DNA of 64,000 nt, taken from Sva-07 sp963741755 (GTDB lineage: Bacteria > Actinomycetota > Acidimicrobiia > Acidimicrobiales > Ilumatobacteraceae). Below are positions 31,237 through 39,833 of the stretch, piece by piece. The translations under genes were made by a program, and so were the position numbers. The notes below the pieces were generated by a model, which saw only the letters and a program-made list of their open reading frames with translations, was not told the origin of the DNA and made no database searches. Location of the stretch: assembly GCA_963741755.1 (NCBI GenBank), contig CAVUJG010000002.1, positions 434,001 to 498,000 of the forward strand, in the 5' to 3' direction. The stretch's first letter is position 1. Every line of letters begins with the position of its first letter.

Positions 31237-33909
31237 CTAGCCCTTCGCCGACGCCCACGTCGAACCCCACGACACGTTCACTTCGAGCGGTACGTCGAGG
31301 TCGGCGGCATCGTGCATCAATCCGACGACGAGGTCACCGACGACGTCGTGTTCGGCGTCGGGCACCTCGACGATCACTTCGTCGTGCACCTGCAACACGA
31401 CCCGGCTGTCGTACGCCCCCGCCACGAGCGCCTCGTCGATGTGCACCAACGCCACCTTGAAGATGTCGGCAGCCAACCCCTGAATGCCCGCGTTCATCGC
31501 CTGCCGCTCCCCGGCCTGGCGCACACGGAAATTCGAGTTCATGAGCTCCGGGATCGGACGGCGCCGCCCGAACAGCGTCTCGGTGTAGCCCCGTTCACGC
31601 GCCTCGATCACGGTGCGATCCATGTAGTTCTTCACGTTCGGGAACGCCACGAAGTATGCGTCGAGGATGACCGCGGCCTCCTCGGTCGGGATGTTCAACC
31701 GCTGGCCGAGCCCGTAGGCCTCCATGCCATACGCGAGCCCATACGACACCATCTTCGCCTTGGACCGCTGCTCGACGGTCACCGATGCCGGATCGACGGC
31801 GAACACACGAGCCGCGGTGGCGTTGTGGATGTCCTGCCCGCTCGTGAACGCCTCGATCAGCCCGGGGTCCTTGGCCAGGTGGGCAATGCAGCGAAGCTCG
31901 ATCTGGTTGTAGTCGGCGACGAGCAGCGTCGTGCCCGGCGCGGGGACGAAGGCCTTGCGGAACTGCCGGCCCTCCTCGGTGCGCACCGGGATGTTGTGCA
32001 GGTTCGGCTGGTCCGACGACAACCGACCGGTGCGGGCCACGGTCTGGTTGAACGTCGCGTGGATGCGGCCGTCGTCGGCCACCTCCGCCAGCAGGCCCTC
32101 GCCATAGGTCGACCGCAGCTTCTCCACCTCGCGATACCGCATCAACGGTTCGAGGAACTCGGGCCACTGATCCTTGATCTTCTCGAGCGTCGCGGCGTCG
32201 GTCGAGTAACCGGTCTTGGTCTTCTTCCCCGGCGACAGGCCACGTTCGTCGTACAGGATCTCGCGCAGCTGCTTGGGTGAGTTGAGGTTCAGGTCGTCCC
32301 GACCGGCCACCTCGCGGAGTTGCGCCTGCAAGGTCTGCACCTCGTCGGACAAGCGCTTGCCGAGCGCCCGCAGTTCGTCGACATCGACACCGACACCGAC
32401 GTGCTCCATCTTGGCGAGCACCAGCACGAGCGGATTCTCGATCGTGCGATAGAGCCCGGCCATCCCCTGGGCCTCCATGCTGGCCACGATCGGCTCGGCA
32501 AGCGCGTTGACCGCCAGCGCATCGCGAGCAGCGAGTTCGGCGTCGCCGAGCGAGGTGCCGTCGAGGTCGAGCTGCCCACTGCCGGCCGCATCGTCGGACG
32601 GACGAGCGAACTTCGTGTACTTCTCGATCAGGTCCGGAAGCGTGTAACGCGCTTCGGCCGGATCGATCAGGTACGCGGCGATCGCAGTGTCGAGCGTGAG
32701 CCCTCTCACCTCGACGTCGAATTCGAGCAGCGAGCGCATCAGCGGCTTGACGTTGTGCCCACGCAGGTTCGTGTGGGCGCCGAGCGCCGAGCGCACCGCA
32801 TCGTCGGCGAGGACGTCAGACGGAATCCACAGCACCTCGGCCACCGACGCATCGACGACGACAGCGATCCCAGCGAGCGGGCTGCGGCCCGGCTCGCCGA
32901 CCCACGTGGCCGCCACGTCGAGCGCATCTGCTGAGGCGATCACCGCGGCCGCTTCGGCGGGCGACGCCGCCGTAGCCACCTCGGCGACGATCTCGGCTCG
33001 GTCGTCGACTGGGCCGAGATCGACCGACGTGCCCATCGCCGAGAGCGCCTCGTCGAGGCGGCTGGCCAACGTGCGGAACTCGAGGAAGTCGAACAGCCGC
33101 TTGAGTTCGTCGGCGTTCGGCGTGACACCCAGGTCGTCGATGACGAGATCACCGATCGGTGCATCGTGGCGCAGCTGCATCAGGTCGAGGTTCTTGCGGG
33201 CGCGCTCTTCGTGCTCGGCGAGGTTCGATCGCAGCTTCGGCGTCTGCTCGTCGACGTGTTCGAAGATGCCGTCGAGCCCGCCGTAGGTGTTGATCAGCTT
33301 GGCGGCCGTCTTCTCCCCGACGCCGGGAACCCCGGGCAGGTTGTCGCTGTTGTCGCCGCGCAACGCGGCGTACTGCACGTACAACGACGGAGCGACACCG
33401 GTGCGTTCCTCGATGCCCGCTTCGTCGTAGAACGCGTAGTCGCTGACGCCACGCTTGTTGTAGAGCACCTTGACGTCGGGGTCGCGGACGAGCTGATAGC
33501 TGTCGCGGTCGCCGGTGACGATGATCACCTGGTGGCCGGCGTCGACGAGTCGGTCGGCGACGGTGGCGATGATGTCGTCGGCCTCCCAGCCCGACAGGTC
33601 GATCGCCGTGATCCCGACCGCGTCGAGCACCTCGCGCACGAGGCCCATCTGCTGGCGAAGAATGTCCGGCGCAGCTTCGCGCTGCGCCTTGTACAGCGGT
33701 TCGGCCTCGTGCCGGAACGTCGGCTCCGGACGGTCGAACGCAACGAGCACGCCATCAGGCGTGTGGTCCTTGAGCACGTTGATCAGCATCGACGTGAACC
33801 CGAACACGGCGTTGGTGACCTGCCCGCTGGCGGTGGCCATGTCGGTCGGGAGCGCGAAGAACGCGCGATAGGTCAACGAGTTGCCGTCGACGACGAGATA
33901 GGTGCCCAT
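31237..33909 (-). CDS. polA: DNA polymerase I
   Basis: An 890-residue family A polymerase for Okazaki fragment processing and repair. Residues 1-300 are the 5'-3' exonuclease (VDGNSLTYRAFFALP, GWEADDIIATVAD, GDRDSYQLV, GVPGVGEKTAAKL). Residues 310-480 are the 3'-5' exonuclease fold, but the DxE metal motif is missing (ATWVGEPGRSPLAGIAVVVD), so proofreading is probably lost, as known for other actinobacterial PolA. Residues 500-890 are the polymerase: DYNQIELR (motif A), RSKAKMVSYGLAYGM (O helix) and VHDEV (motif C). It starts 8 bases after the ANTAR regulator gene. Confidence 0.96.
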   Translation of the reverse strand: MGTYLVVDGNSLTYRAFFALPTDMATASGQVTNAVFGFTSMLINVLKDHTPDGVLVAFDRPEPTFRHEAEPLYKAQREAAPDILRQQMGLVREVLDAVGITAIDLSGWEADDIIATVADRLVDAGHQVIIVTGDRDSYQLVRDPDVKVLYNKRGVSDYAFYDEAGIEERTGVAPSLYVQYAALRGDNSDNLPGVPGVGEKTAAKLINTYGGLDGIFEHVDEQTPKLRSNLAEHEERARKNLDLMQLRHDAPIGDLVIDDLGVTPNADELKRLFDFLEFRTLASRLDEALSAMGTSVDLGPVDDRAEIVAEVATAASPAEAAAVIASADALDVAATWVGEPGRSPLAGIAVVVDASVAEVLWIPSDVLADDAVRSALGAHTNLRGHNVKPLMRSLLEFDVEVRGLTLDTAIAAYLIDPAEARYTLPDLIEKYTKFARPSDDAAGSGQLDLDGTSLGDAELAARDALAVNALAEPIVASMEAQGMAGLYRTIENPLVLVLAKMEHVGVGVDVDELRALGKRLSDEVQTLQAQLREVAGRDDLNLNSPKQLREILYDERGLSPGKKTKTGYSTDAATLEKIKDQWPEFLEPLMRYREVEKLRSTYGEGLLAEVADDGRIHATFNQTVARTGRLSSDQPNLHNIPVRTEEGRQFRKAFVPAPGTTLLVADYNQIELRCIAHLAKDPGLIEAFTSGQDIHNATAARVFAVDPASVTVEQRSKAKMVSYGLAYGMEAYGLGQRLNIPTEEAAVILDAYFVAFPNVKNYMDRTVIEARERGYTETLFGRRRPIPELMNSNFRVRQAGERQAMNAGIQGLAADIFKVALVHIDEALVAGAYDSRVVLQVHDEVIVEVPDAEHDVVGDLVVGLMHDAADLDVPLEVNVSWGSTWASAKG

Positions 33910-33917
33910 CGCGCCCC

Positions 33918-34502
33918 TCAGCCGGCGCCGGGTCGGAGCGAACCGTCGAGGATGCGGTCGGCGACGTCGCGCATCCGGGTGCGTTCGCTCATCGCCGTTC
34001 GTTGGATGAAGCCGAAGGCGTCGGTCTCACTCAGGCCCAGCTCGTCCATCAGGAGGCCCTTCGCCCGATCGATGACCTTGCGGGACTCCAACTGTTCGCC
34101 GAGCGCGTCGATCTCACCGGTCAGCGAACGCAGTTCACGGAAGCGGCCCATGGCAACCTCGATCGCCGGGATGAGGTCGCTCTTCTGGAACGGTTTGACG
34201 AGGAATGCCAGTGCGCCGGCGTCGCGGGCCTGCTCGACCACCTCGCGTTGGCTGAACGCCGTGAGCATCAGCACGCCACAAATCTTCTCGCCGTTGATGA
34301 TGCGGGCCGCCTCGAGTCCGTCCATACCGGGCATCTTGATGTCGAGGATCGCCAGGTCCGGCTGCAGACCTCGGACGAGCTCGACCGCCTGATCACCTCG
34401 GCCGGTCTCACCGATGACCTCATAGCCCTCTTCTTCCAGGGTCTCGCGCAGGTCCATGCGAATGATGGCCTCGTCCTCGGCGATCACGACACGCAATGGC
34501 AT
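33918..34502 (-). CDS. pdtaR: ANTAR-domain response regulator (PdtaR-like)
   Basis: A 194-residue two-domain protein. Residues 1-120 are a receiver: acidic pocket EDE at 9-11, phosphoacceptor Asp54 in AILDIKMPGMDG, Thr in MLTAF and Lys in LVKPF. Residues 130-190 are an ANTAR domain (SRKVIDRAKGLLMDELGLSETDAFGFIQRTAM), which binds paired-hairpin RNA and blocks termination. It is the usual actinobacterial PdtaR arrangement next to polA. The sensor kinase PdtaS is not in the window, and I found no clear ANTAR target hairpin pair. Start ATG 34502, 8 bases before the polA start on the same strand. Confidence 0.9.
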   Translation of the reverse strand: MPLRVVIAEDEAIIRMDLRETLEEEGYEVIGETGRGDQAVELVRGLQPDLAILDIKMPGMDGLEAARIINGEKICGVLMLTAFSQREVVEQARDAGALAFLVKPFQKSDLIPAIEVAMGRFRELRSLTGEIDALGEQLESRKVIDRAKGLLMDELGLSETDAFGFIQRTAMSERTRMRDVADRILDGSLRPGAG

Positions 34503-34540
34503 GCCCCTTATCTAGCAGGTGTCGCCCGGATTCGGCTCCG

Positions 34541-35005
34541 TCACCAGTAGCCGGCCATCAGCTCGGACGACCAGGTCGGCTGGGTCACCGTACCCCTGGG
34601 ATCGAATTCGCTCATGTGGGGCTTGATGTCGAGCACCGGCGTGCCATCGATGGCGTCGAGGCCGCGCACCCGCACCGCCAGGCCATCGACGTCGAGGACC
34701 TCGCACGTCGTGAGGCCGAGCCGATTCGGACGTGAGCTCGCACGCTGAGCGAAGATGCCCACCTTTGGCCACGCCTCGTTGCCACGAGGGTGTCGGGCCC
34801 CGATTGCGACCTTCGCCTCGTCGAACTGGTCGAACAGGAAGATCACCTCGATGTGCGAGAACTGGTCGAGCCCAGCGACGGAAGCCGGCGTGAACCGGTC
34901 GGCGTCGAGACGGATCACGCTCTCGACGTCACCCCAGTCGTCGTCGAGTCGCCCAGCGCGGGACGAGGAGACGTGCCCGATCGGGCGCACCGTGAACTCG
35001 GTCAT
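34541..35005 (-). CDS. trmO: tRNA (N6-threonylcarbamoyladenosine37-N6)-methyltransferase TrmO-like
   Basis: A 154-residue protein of the TrmO/UPF0066 family, which uses SAM to methylate t6A37 of certain tRNAs. Landmarks are VRPIGHVSSSRA at the start, GLDQFSHIEVIFLFDQF, RHPRGNEAWPKVGIFAQRASSRPNRLGLTTCEVL and LDAIDGTPVLDIKPHMSEFD. The last two segments are family signatures. It is shorter than E. coli TrmO, which has an extra C-terminal domain. ATG 35005 overlaps the stop of the upstream gene by 4 bases, indicating coupling. Confidence 0.85.
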   Translation of the reverse strand: MTEFTVRPIGHVSSSRAGRLDDDWGDVESVIRLDADRFTPASVAGLDQFSHIEVIFLFDQFDEAKVAIGARHPRGNEAWPKVGIFAQRASSRPNRLGLTTCEVLDVDGLAVRVRGLDAIDGTPVLDIKPHMSEFDPRGTVTQPTWSSELMAGYW

Positions 35006-35829
35006 CCGAACGCCGCCATCATCGCCTTGCTGATCGGGCGGCACAGTTCGCGGAGTCGGGCGCACCCATCGACACCGATGGCGTCGTATGGCGCGGCCGC
35101 GAGTTCGTCCGTTCGCGCCTCGATCCAGTCCCGGCGCTCACGGCCCAGGTCGGTGAACCCCAGATCGGGATCGAGCCAACCCCGCTCGCGGAGCCGCTCT
35201 TCGGCAGCCAACCAGTCGTCGCCGGTGCGCTGGCGGGTTGCCCGCAAGATGTCGGCCGACACGTCGCCGGCGGCCGCGTGGGTGACCAACGCCTCGCACC
35301 CGTCGAGCCCTTCGACCGTCAGCGCCACGATGTGGCCATCGCCGCGGAACTCACGCAACAGCGACTGCGCGTGCCACAGCACGAGGTGCGGCGCATCCGG
35401 CCACGGCAGCGACGAGTGGCCCGCGAACAATGGTCGTCCCTGGGGTCGCTCGCACGCCGCCAGGGCAGCAGCTCGAGCCAGCTCGGCCGCCTCGATCATC
35501 TCCGGTGAGTCGATGGCCTCAGGGGCGAGCCGCCGCAGCATGCGATCAGCCGCGCTCCGTCGGGCATCGAGGATCGCGTCGGGCGTCGCTGCCTGCCACA
35601 CGCCCTCCATGCTTCGCCGTACGAGGTCCGGGTCGAAGTTGAAGAACGTGGCGATCACGACCTCGGCGGTCACGGCACCCATCGGCGCCGATCGGGACGC
35701 GAAGTAGCCCCGCATGCGATCGTCGAGGCCGACTGCTGCGTACTCCTCACGAGCTTCGCCGACGAAGTAGATGGCGCCGTGGATCGGCTCGAGTGTGCGC
35801 CAGGTCTTTCGCGCGATCAGTGGGTCCAT
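35002..35829 (-). CDS. SCO6745-family conserved protein
   Basis: A 275-residue soluble, mostly helical protein. Recognisable segments are LARKTW-like LIARKTWRTLEPIHGAIYF, DRMRGYFASRSAPMGAVTAEVVIATFFNFDP and RERGWLDPDLGFTDLGRE, matching a conserved actinobacterial family (SCO6745) with no firmly assigned role. The C-terminal part resembles a winged helix of the MarR type (RERGWL ... LTDLG). No signal peptide or metal motif is visible. It is the first gene of a pair with trmO (4-base overlap). ATG 35829 is the first start in frame. Confidence 0.75.
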   Translation of the reverse strand: MDPLIARKTWRTLEPIHGAIYFVGEAREEYAAVGLDDRMRGYFASRSAPMGAVTAEVVIATFFNFDPDLVRRSMEGVWQAATPDAILDARRSAADRMLRRLAPEAIDSPEMIEAAELARAAALAACERPQGRPLFAGHSSLPWPDAPHLVLWHAQSLLREFRGDGHIVALTVEGLDGCEALVTHAAAGDVSADILRATRQRTGDDWLAAEERLRERGWLDPDLGFTDLGRERRDWIEARTDELAAAPYDAIGVDGCARLRELCRPISKAMMAAFG

Positions 35830-35871
35830 CGAACGAGCTTCGCAGAGCCGATCCGACGCACTGCGACCGGA

Positions 35872-36150
35872 TCAGAGCCGGTCGAGCAGTTCATCCTGGC
35901 GCACCTCGAGCGCAGCGATCTCCTCGACCACCTTGGCTCGGTGCTTTGCGTGGGCATCAACGTGCCGACGAGCATCACGCGCCTCGAACGACGCGCCGGC
36001 GGTCTCGGACACGAGTGCCCGGATCTCTTGGTCGTCGGCGTCGTCGCCGAGGTAGATCATCTGCTCGTCGATCACCGCCAGCTCGGCACGAAGCGACTTG
36101 ATCCGTGTCGCCACCTGCGACAGCCGCCGCTCGATCAACCAGTTGCCCAT
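35872..36150 (-). CDS. Small conserved coiled-coil protein
   Basis: A 92-residue charged protein. Heptad-like spacing runs nearly the whole length (LIERRLSQVATRIKSLRAEL, then ARDARRHVDAHAKHRAKVVEEIAALE), giving two helices separated by an acidic loop (YLGDDADDQEIRALV). I know similar short proteins in actinobacteria only as conserved hypotheticals. ATG 36150 is preferred; a longer frame runs through the neighbouring HNH-like gene and is rejected. It lies 42 bases downstream of nothing on its strand and is divergent from the HNH-like gene. Function unknown. Confidence 0.65.
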   Translation of the reverse strand: MGNWLIERRLSQVATRIKSLRAELAVIDEQMIYLGDDADDQEIRALVSETAGASFEARDARRHVDAHAKHRAKVVEEIAALEVRQDELLDRL

Positions 36151-36246
36151 GCGACCTTCAACGCTACCGCTGTCGGTTCGAGCGATTCGTGGACCGTACC
36201 GCTCGTTCGATTGTGAGGCGGTTGGCGGATCGGTCAGGATCTGACC

Positions 36247-36720
36247 ATGGCGCGCTTGAGCGAAATCGGTGACCAGGACGGCTGGCGGTGCTGGCTCTGC
36301 GACCAGCCGGTCGACCCTGACATGTCGGTCAACGACCCTCGCGGTCCGAGCATCGACAGCCGGACCACCGAGCGCAGGGCAAAGGCGAAGGGCACCGGGA
36401 AGGGCAAGGGGACCGGGACGGGTCAGGAACGACTTGCTCACCGTTCGTGCAACACCGGCAAGGGAAGCACGAAGCCAGTCGTCGCGTGGCCCGACGACCT
36501 CCTGATCGCCGACGCCGCGGTGATTCTCACCGCCGTCGACCGAGCTCAACGCAAGGGCGGGCGAGAGATCATGGGTCACTGTTCGGACCGCAGCGATGCC
36601 GTCGCCGCTGCTGACTGGCTCGTCGACCGGATCTCTCGACTCGAACCTGGCCTCGTGGTGAGCGCTGACGTCGAGCCCGGCGGTGGTCAGTACATGGTGG
36701 TCATGCACTCGGCGCGCTGA
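36247..36720 (+). CDS. HNH-like zinc-binding small protein
   Basis: A 157-residue protein. Near the N-terminus, CWLCDQPVD gives one CxxC pair; HRSCNTGKG near residue 73 is the HNH-type H-x-x-C-N end, together making a zinc site like that of HNH nucleases. The Lys/Gly-rich run in between (KAKGTGKGKGTGTG) is unusual. The middle of the HNH core is missing a clear second catalytic His, so nuclease activity is doubtful. The C-terminal 60 residues (DRAQRKGGREIMGHCSDRS) are unknown. It stands alone before a tRNA on the other strand. Family suggestion weak, gene itself likely real. Confidence 0.65.
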   Translation: MARLSEIGDQDGWRCWLCDQPVDPDMSVNDPRGPSIDSRTTERRAKAKGTGKGKGTGTGQERLAHRSCNTGKGSTKPVVAWPDDLLIADAAVILTAVDRAQRKGGREIMGHCSDRSDAVAAADWLVDRISRLEPGLVVSADVEPGGGQYMVVMHSAR

Positions 36721-36730
36721 GTCGCAACGG

Positions 36731-36804
36731 TGCCCCGGGTCGGACTCGAACCGACACTTGACGGTGTTTGAGACCGTTGCCTCTGCCAATTGGGCTACCG
36801 GGGC
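36731..36804 (-). tRNA. tRNA-Leu (CAA anticodon), short variable loop
   Basis: 74 bases fold as a cloverleaf: acceptor GCCCCGG/CCGGGGC, D-arm GCC/GGC with loop CAATTGGCAGA, anticodon stem ACGGT/ACCGT with loop CTCAAAC (anticodon CAA, 36 reading TTG codons), variable region CAAGT (5 bases), T-stem GTCGG/CCGAC with TTCGAGT, and discriminator A73. CCA is not encoded. The 3-bp D-stem and AATTGG-AGA loop are tRNA-Leu-like, but the long variable arm expected for Leu is absent, so identity is less certain. Confidence 0.85.
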
Positions 36805-36881
36805 GGTGTGCGACGGCGAGACTAGCGGGCTTACCCGCCGGTAGCTCTCCGGCGCGCGGCGAGCGGTCTAGCCTGCCGACA

Positions 36882-38060
36882 ATGCTCGCTTTCACCTTCC
36901 CCGGCCAGGGGTCGCAACGACCCGGCATGGGACTGCCATGGCGCGATCACGAGAGTTGGGAACTGATCGACGAGGCCAGCGACATCGCCGGCCGCGACAT
37001 CGGCGCTCTGCTCTGCGATGCCGACGCCGACGAACTCAAGGACACCCGCAACGCTCAGCTGACCACGTTCGTGTCGAGTCTGATGGTGCTCGACGCGGTC
37101 GAGCGCCTCGGCATCGCCCCGAGCTACTGCGCCGGCCACAGCCTGGGCGAGTACACCGCGCTCACAGCGACCGGTGCGCTCGGCTTCGACGACGGGATCC
37201 GCCTCGTGTGCGAGCGCAGCGCCGCCATGCACGACGCCGGTCTGGCCCAGCCCGGCACGATGGCGGCCGTTCTCGGCCTCGACGACGACCAGGTCGACGT
37301 CGCCTGCCGGCGCGCCGACGCCGACGTCTGGGTCGCCAACTACAACGCGCCCGGCCAAGTGGTCATCGCCGGTTCACCCGATGGCGTCGATGCGGCGACC
37401 GTCCACGCCAAGGACCTCGGCGCGAAGAAGGTGATGCCGCTCCAGGTCGCCGGCGCATTCCACACGCCGTTCATGACCGCAGCACGCGACCGGTTGCGAG
37501 CAGCGCTCGCCGAGGCCGACCCTCGCGACAGCGACGTGCCCGTCGTTTCGAACGTCGACGCGCTGCTCCACGATCAAGCCGCCGACTGGGCGAGCTTGCT
37601 GTCGGCACAGCTGTCCAGTCCTGTGCGGTGGAAACATTCGCTCCTCACGCTCGCCGGTGCCGGCGTGACCGACTTCGCCGAACTCGGACCCGGAGCGGTG
37701 TTGACCGGGATGGCGAAACGGACCGTTCAGGCAAGCCGAACGATCTCGGTGGCGACGCCCGAAGACCTCGACAAGTTGCTCGAGTGGGTCGGCGCCGGCA
37801 CGCCGTCGGGGCCTCGCCAACAGGAAGGCGAACACCTCTTCGCCGTCGAACGGCTGGTCGTGAGCCCGGCGGCGGGGATCTTCACCCCGATCGAGGGCCT
37901 GAGCGAAGGCTCGAGAATCGACGTGGGTTCTGTCGTCGGCCACGTCGGCGACGTCGAGGTCCGCTCGCCGTTCGCCGGCGTGCTCCAGAGCTTCATCGCG
38001 CTCGACACCGAGCGGGTCACCAGTCGCCAACCGATCGTCTGGCTGCGCACCGAATTGTGA
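36882..38060 (+). CDS. fabD: Malonyl-CoA-ACP transacylase FabD with C-terminal biotinyl/lipoyl-like domain
   Basis: A 392-residue protein. Residues 1-300 are an acyltransferase: FTFPGQGSQRPGMG at the start, catalytic Ser87 in GHSLGEY, Arg in the SAAMH region, AGAFHTPFM with catalytic His near 198 and ELGPGAVLTGM. It loads malonyl groups on ACP to begin fatty acid elongation. Residues 322-392 are extra: FTPIEGLSEGSRIDVGSVVGHVGDVEVRSPFAGVLQ and ERVTSRQPIVWL look like a barrel-sandwich hybrid (biotinyl/lipoyl) fold, but no MKM lysine is present. ATG 36882 matches the family N-terminus. It heads the fab operon (16 bases to fabH). Confidence 0.92.
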   Translation: MLAFTFPGQGSQRPGMGLPWRDHESWELIDEASDIAGRDIGALLCDADADELKDTRNAQLTTFVSSLMVLDAVERLGIAPSYCAGHSLGEYTALTATGALGFDDGIRLVCERSAAMHDAGLAQPGTMAAVLGLDDDQVDVACRRADADVWVANYNAPGQVVIAGSPDGVDAATVHAKDLGAKKVMPLQVAGAFHTPFMTAARDRLRAALAEADPRDSDVPVVSNVDALLHDQAADWASLLSAQLSSPVRWKHSLLTLAGAGVTDFAELGPGAVLTGMAKRTVQASRTISVATPEDLDKLLEWVGAGTPSGPRQQEGEHLFAVERLVVSPAAGIFTPIEGLSEGSRIDVGSVVGHVGDVEVRSPFAGVLQSFIALDTERVTSRQPIVWLRTEL

Positions 38061-38076
38061 TGGAACGGAGCTGAAC

Positions 38077-39057
38077 ATGCCAAAGGTTCCCGCTGGAGTT
38101 CGAGGCGCTGCGATCACGGGGTGGGGCACTGCGCTCCCCGACCAGGTCGTCACCAACCACGATCTCGAACGCACGATCGACACCAACCACGACTGGATCG
38201 TCGAGCGAACTGGCATCCACGAGCGACGAGTCGGCGGCACCACCGCCGGCCTCTCGGTCGAAGCCGGCCGCCAGGCGATCGACCGTGCCGGGCTGCAACC
38301 AAGCGACATCGACGCCCTCGTGCTGGCCACCACCACGCCCGACCGAGCCGTGCCCGGGACGTCGTCGACGGTGCAACACCTCCTCGGACTCACCTGCGGC
38401 GCCTACGACCTCAACGCTGCGTGTTCGGGCTGGGTCTATGGCCTGATCAACGCCCATGGCCTCATTGCGCTCGGCGCCGAGAAGGTGTTGGTGATCGGCA
38501 CCGACACCTTGGCGCGGATCACCGATTGGGACGATCGCAACACCGCCATCCTCTTCGCCGACGGCTCCGGCGCCGCCGTGCTCGAAGCGGTCGATGGCGA
38601 CGGTCAGCTGCTTGGCTGGCACCTGGCTGCCGACGGAAGTGCCGAAGGTGCGCTGTATGCAGAGGTCGGCGGCAAGCTCCAGATGGAGGGCCGCGAGGTG
38701 TTCCGGCGTGCGGTACGGCTGATGGCCGACTCGGCCACCGCCTCGATGGAGGCCGCCGGGGTCACCGCCGACGACGTTGCTCTCGTCATCCCCCACCAGG
38801 CCAACATCCGCATCATCTCGGCATCGCTCGATCGGCTCGGTATCGGCATCGAACGCGCCTCGATCGTGCTCGACCGCACCGGCAACACATCCGCCGCGTC
38901 GATCCCACTCGCGCTCGCGGACGCCTTGGATCGCGGCCGGATATGCCAAGGTGATCTCGTGTTGTTCGTCGGGTTCGGAGCAGGGATGACCGCTGCCAGC
39001 GCCGTGGTCCGTTGGAGTGCCGCGGTGCCGTCACCCGCTGGTGGGGCGCTGTCGTGA
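38077..39057 (+). CDS. fabH: 3-oxoacyl-ACP synthase III
   Basis: A 326-residue thiolase-fold condensing enzyme that starts a chain from an acyl-CoA and malonyl-ACP. The catalytic triad is Cys116 (LNAACSGWVYG), His near 241 (VIPHQANIRI) and Asn near 271 (RTGNTSAASIP). The start GVRGAAITGWGTALPDQVVTN is standard. The variant primer preference cannot be read. ATG 38077 is clear. The last codons overlap fabG (GTGA), so translation is coupled; fabD precedes by 16 bases. Confidence 0.95.
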   Translation: MPKVPAGVRGAAITGWGTALPDQVVTNHDLERTIDTNHDWIVERTGIHERRVGGTTAGLSVEAGRQAIDRAGLQPSDIDALVLATTTPDRAVPGTSSTVQHLLGLTCGAYDLNAACSGWVYGLINAHGLIALGAEKVLVIGTDTLARITDWDDRNTAILFADGSGAAVLEAVDGDGQLLGWHLAADGSAEGALYAEVGGKLQMEGREVFRRAVRLMADSATASMEAAGVTADDVALVIPHQANIRIISASLDRLGIGIERASIVLDRTGNTSAASIPLALADALDRGRICQGDLVLFVGFGAGMTAASAVVRWSAAVPSPAGGALS

Positions 39058-39761
39058 GCCGCGTCGTCCTGATCACCGGCGGCGCCCGCGGCATCGGACT
39101 CGCGTGTGCCGAACGCTTCGCCGCGCAGGGCGATCGTGTTGCCGTGACCTACAACTCCTCACCGCCTCCTGACGGCTTTTTCGGCGTCCGGTGCGACGTG
39201 ACCTCGACCGACGACGTCGACGCCGCATTCACTGCAGTCGAAGAGCATTTCGGCGACCCGGTCGAGGTGCTCGTCTCGAACGCCGGCATCACACGCGACG
39301 GCTTGCTGCTGCGCATGTCGGAGGACGACTTCACCTCGGTGATCGATGCCAACCTGACCGCTGCATACCGCGTCGTCAAGCGCGCCAGCCGCTCGATGCT
39401 CAAGGCGCGCCGAGGTCGCATCGTGCTGGTGTCGTCAGTCGTCGGACTCCTCGGTTCTGCAGGCCAGGCGAACTACGCCGCCTCGAAGGCCGGCCTGGTC
39501 GGCTTCGCCCGGTCGATCGCCCGTGAGCTCGGCTCGCGTTCGATCACGGTCAACGTGGTCGCTCCCGGCCCAGTGGCCACGGACATGACGGCCGCACTCG
39601 GCGACGACCGGATGGCAGCGTTGACTGCGATGGTGCCACTCCAACGTGTCGCGGAACCCGCCGAAATCGCCGGCGTGGTTTCGTTCCTCGCCTCGGACGA
39701 TGCCGCCTACATCACCGGTGCCGTGATTCCCGTCGACGGCGGTCTCGGCATGGGACACTGA
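39054..39761 (+). CDS. fabG: 3-oxoacyl-ACP reductase (SDR)
   Basis: A 235-residue short-chain dehydrogenase. It carries the cofactor motif TGGARGIG (residues 8-15), NAG (VLVSNAGITRDG), the catalytic Ser in VLVSSVVG and the YxxxK pair in YAASKAG. It reduces 3-oxoacyl-ACP to 3-hydroxyacyl-ACP with NADPH, the second step of the elongation cycle. GTG 39054 overlapping the fabH stop gives the typical SRVVLITGGARG start; the longer frame inside fabH is rejected. acpP follows after 72 bases with its own ribosome binding site. Confidence 0.93.
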   Translation: MSRVVLITGGARGIGLACAERFAAQGDRVAVTYNSSPPPDGFFGVRCDVTSTDDVDAAFTAVEEHFGDPVEVLVSNAGITRDGLLLRMSEDDFTSVIDANLTAAYRVVKRASRSMLKARRGRIVLVSSVVGLLGSAGQANYAASKAGLVGFARSIARELGSRSITVNVVAPGPVATDMTAALGDDRMAALTAMVPLQRVAEPAEIAGVVSFLASDDAAYITGAVIPVDGGLGMGH

Positions 39762-39833
39762 CAACCAATCCACATCATCAGCTCACCCGATCGGGTGTGC
39801 CACACTGCAAGATCCATCGACAAGGAGAACCCC

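Noticed and set aside
33975..34010. Another copy of the 38-bp GATGAGC repeat (GTTCGCTCATCGCC) within pdtaR
   Set aside because: Only one arm is present and the residues belong to the conserved ANTAR region, so the similarity is by chance.
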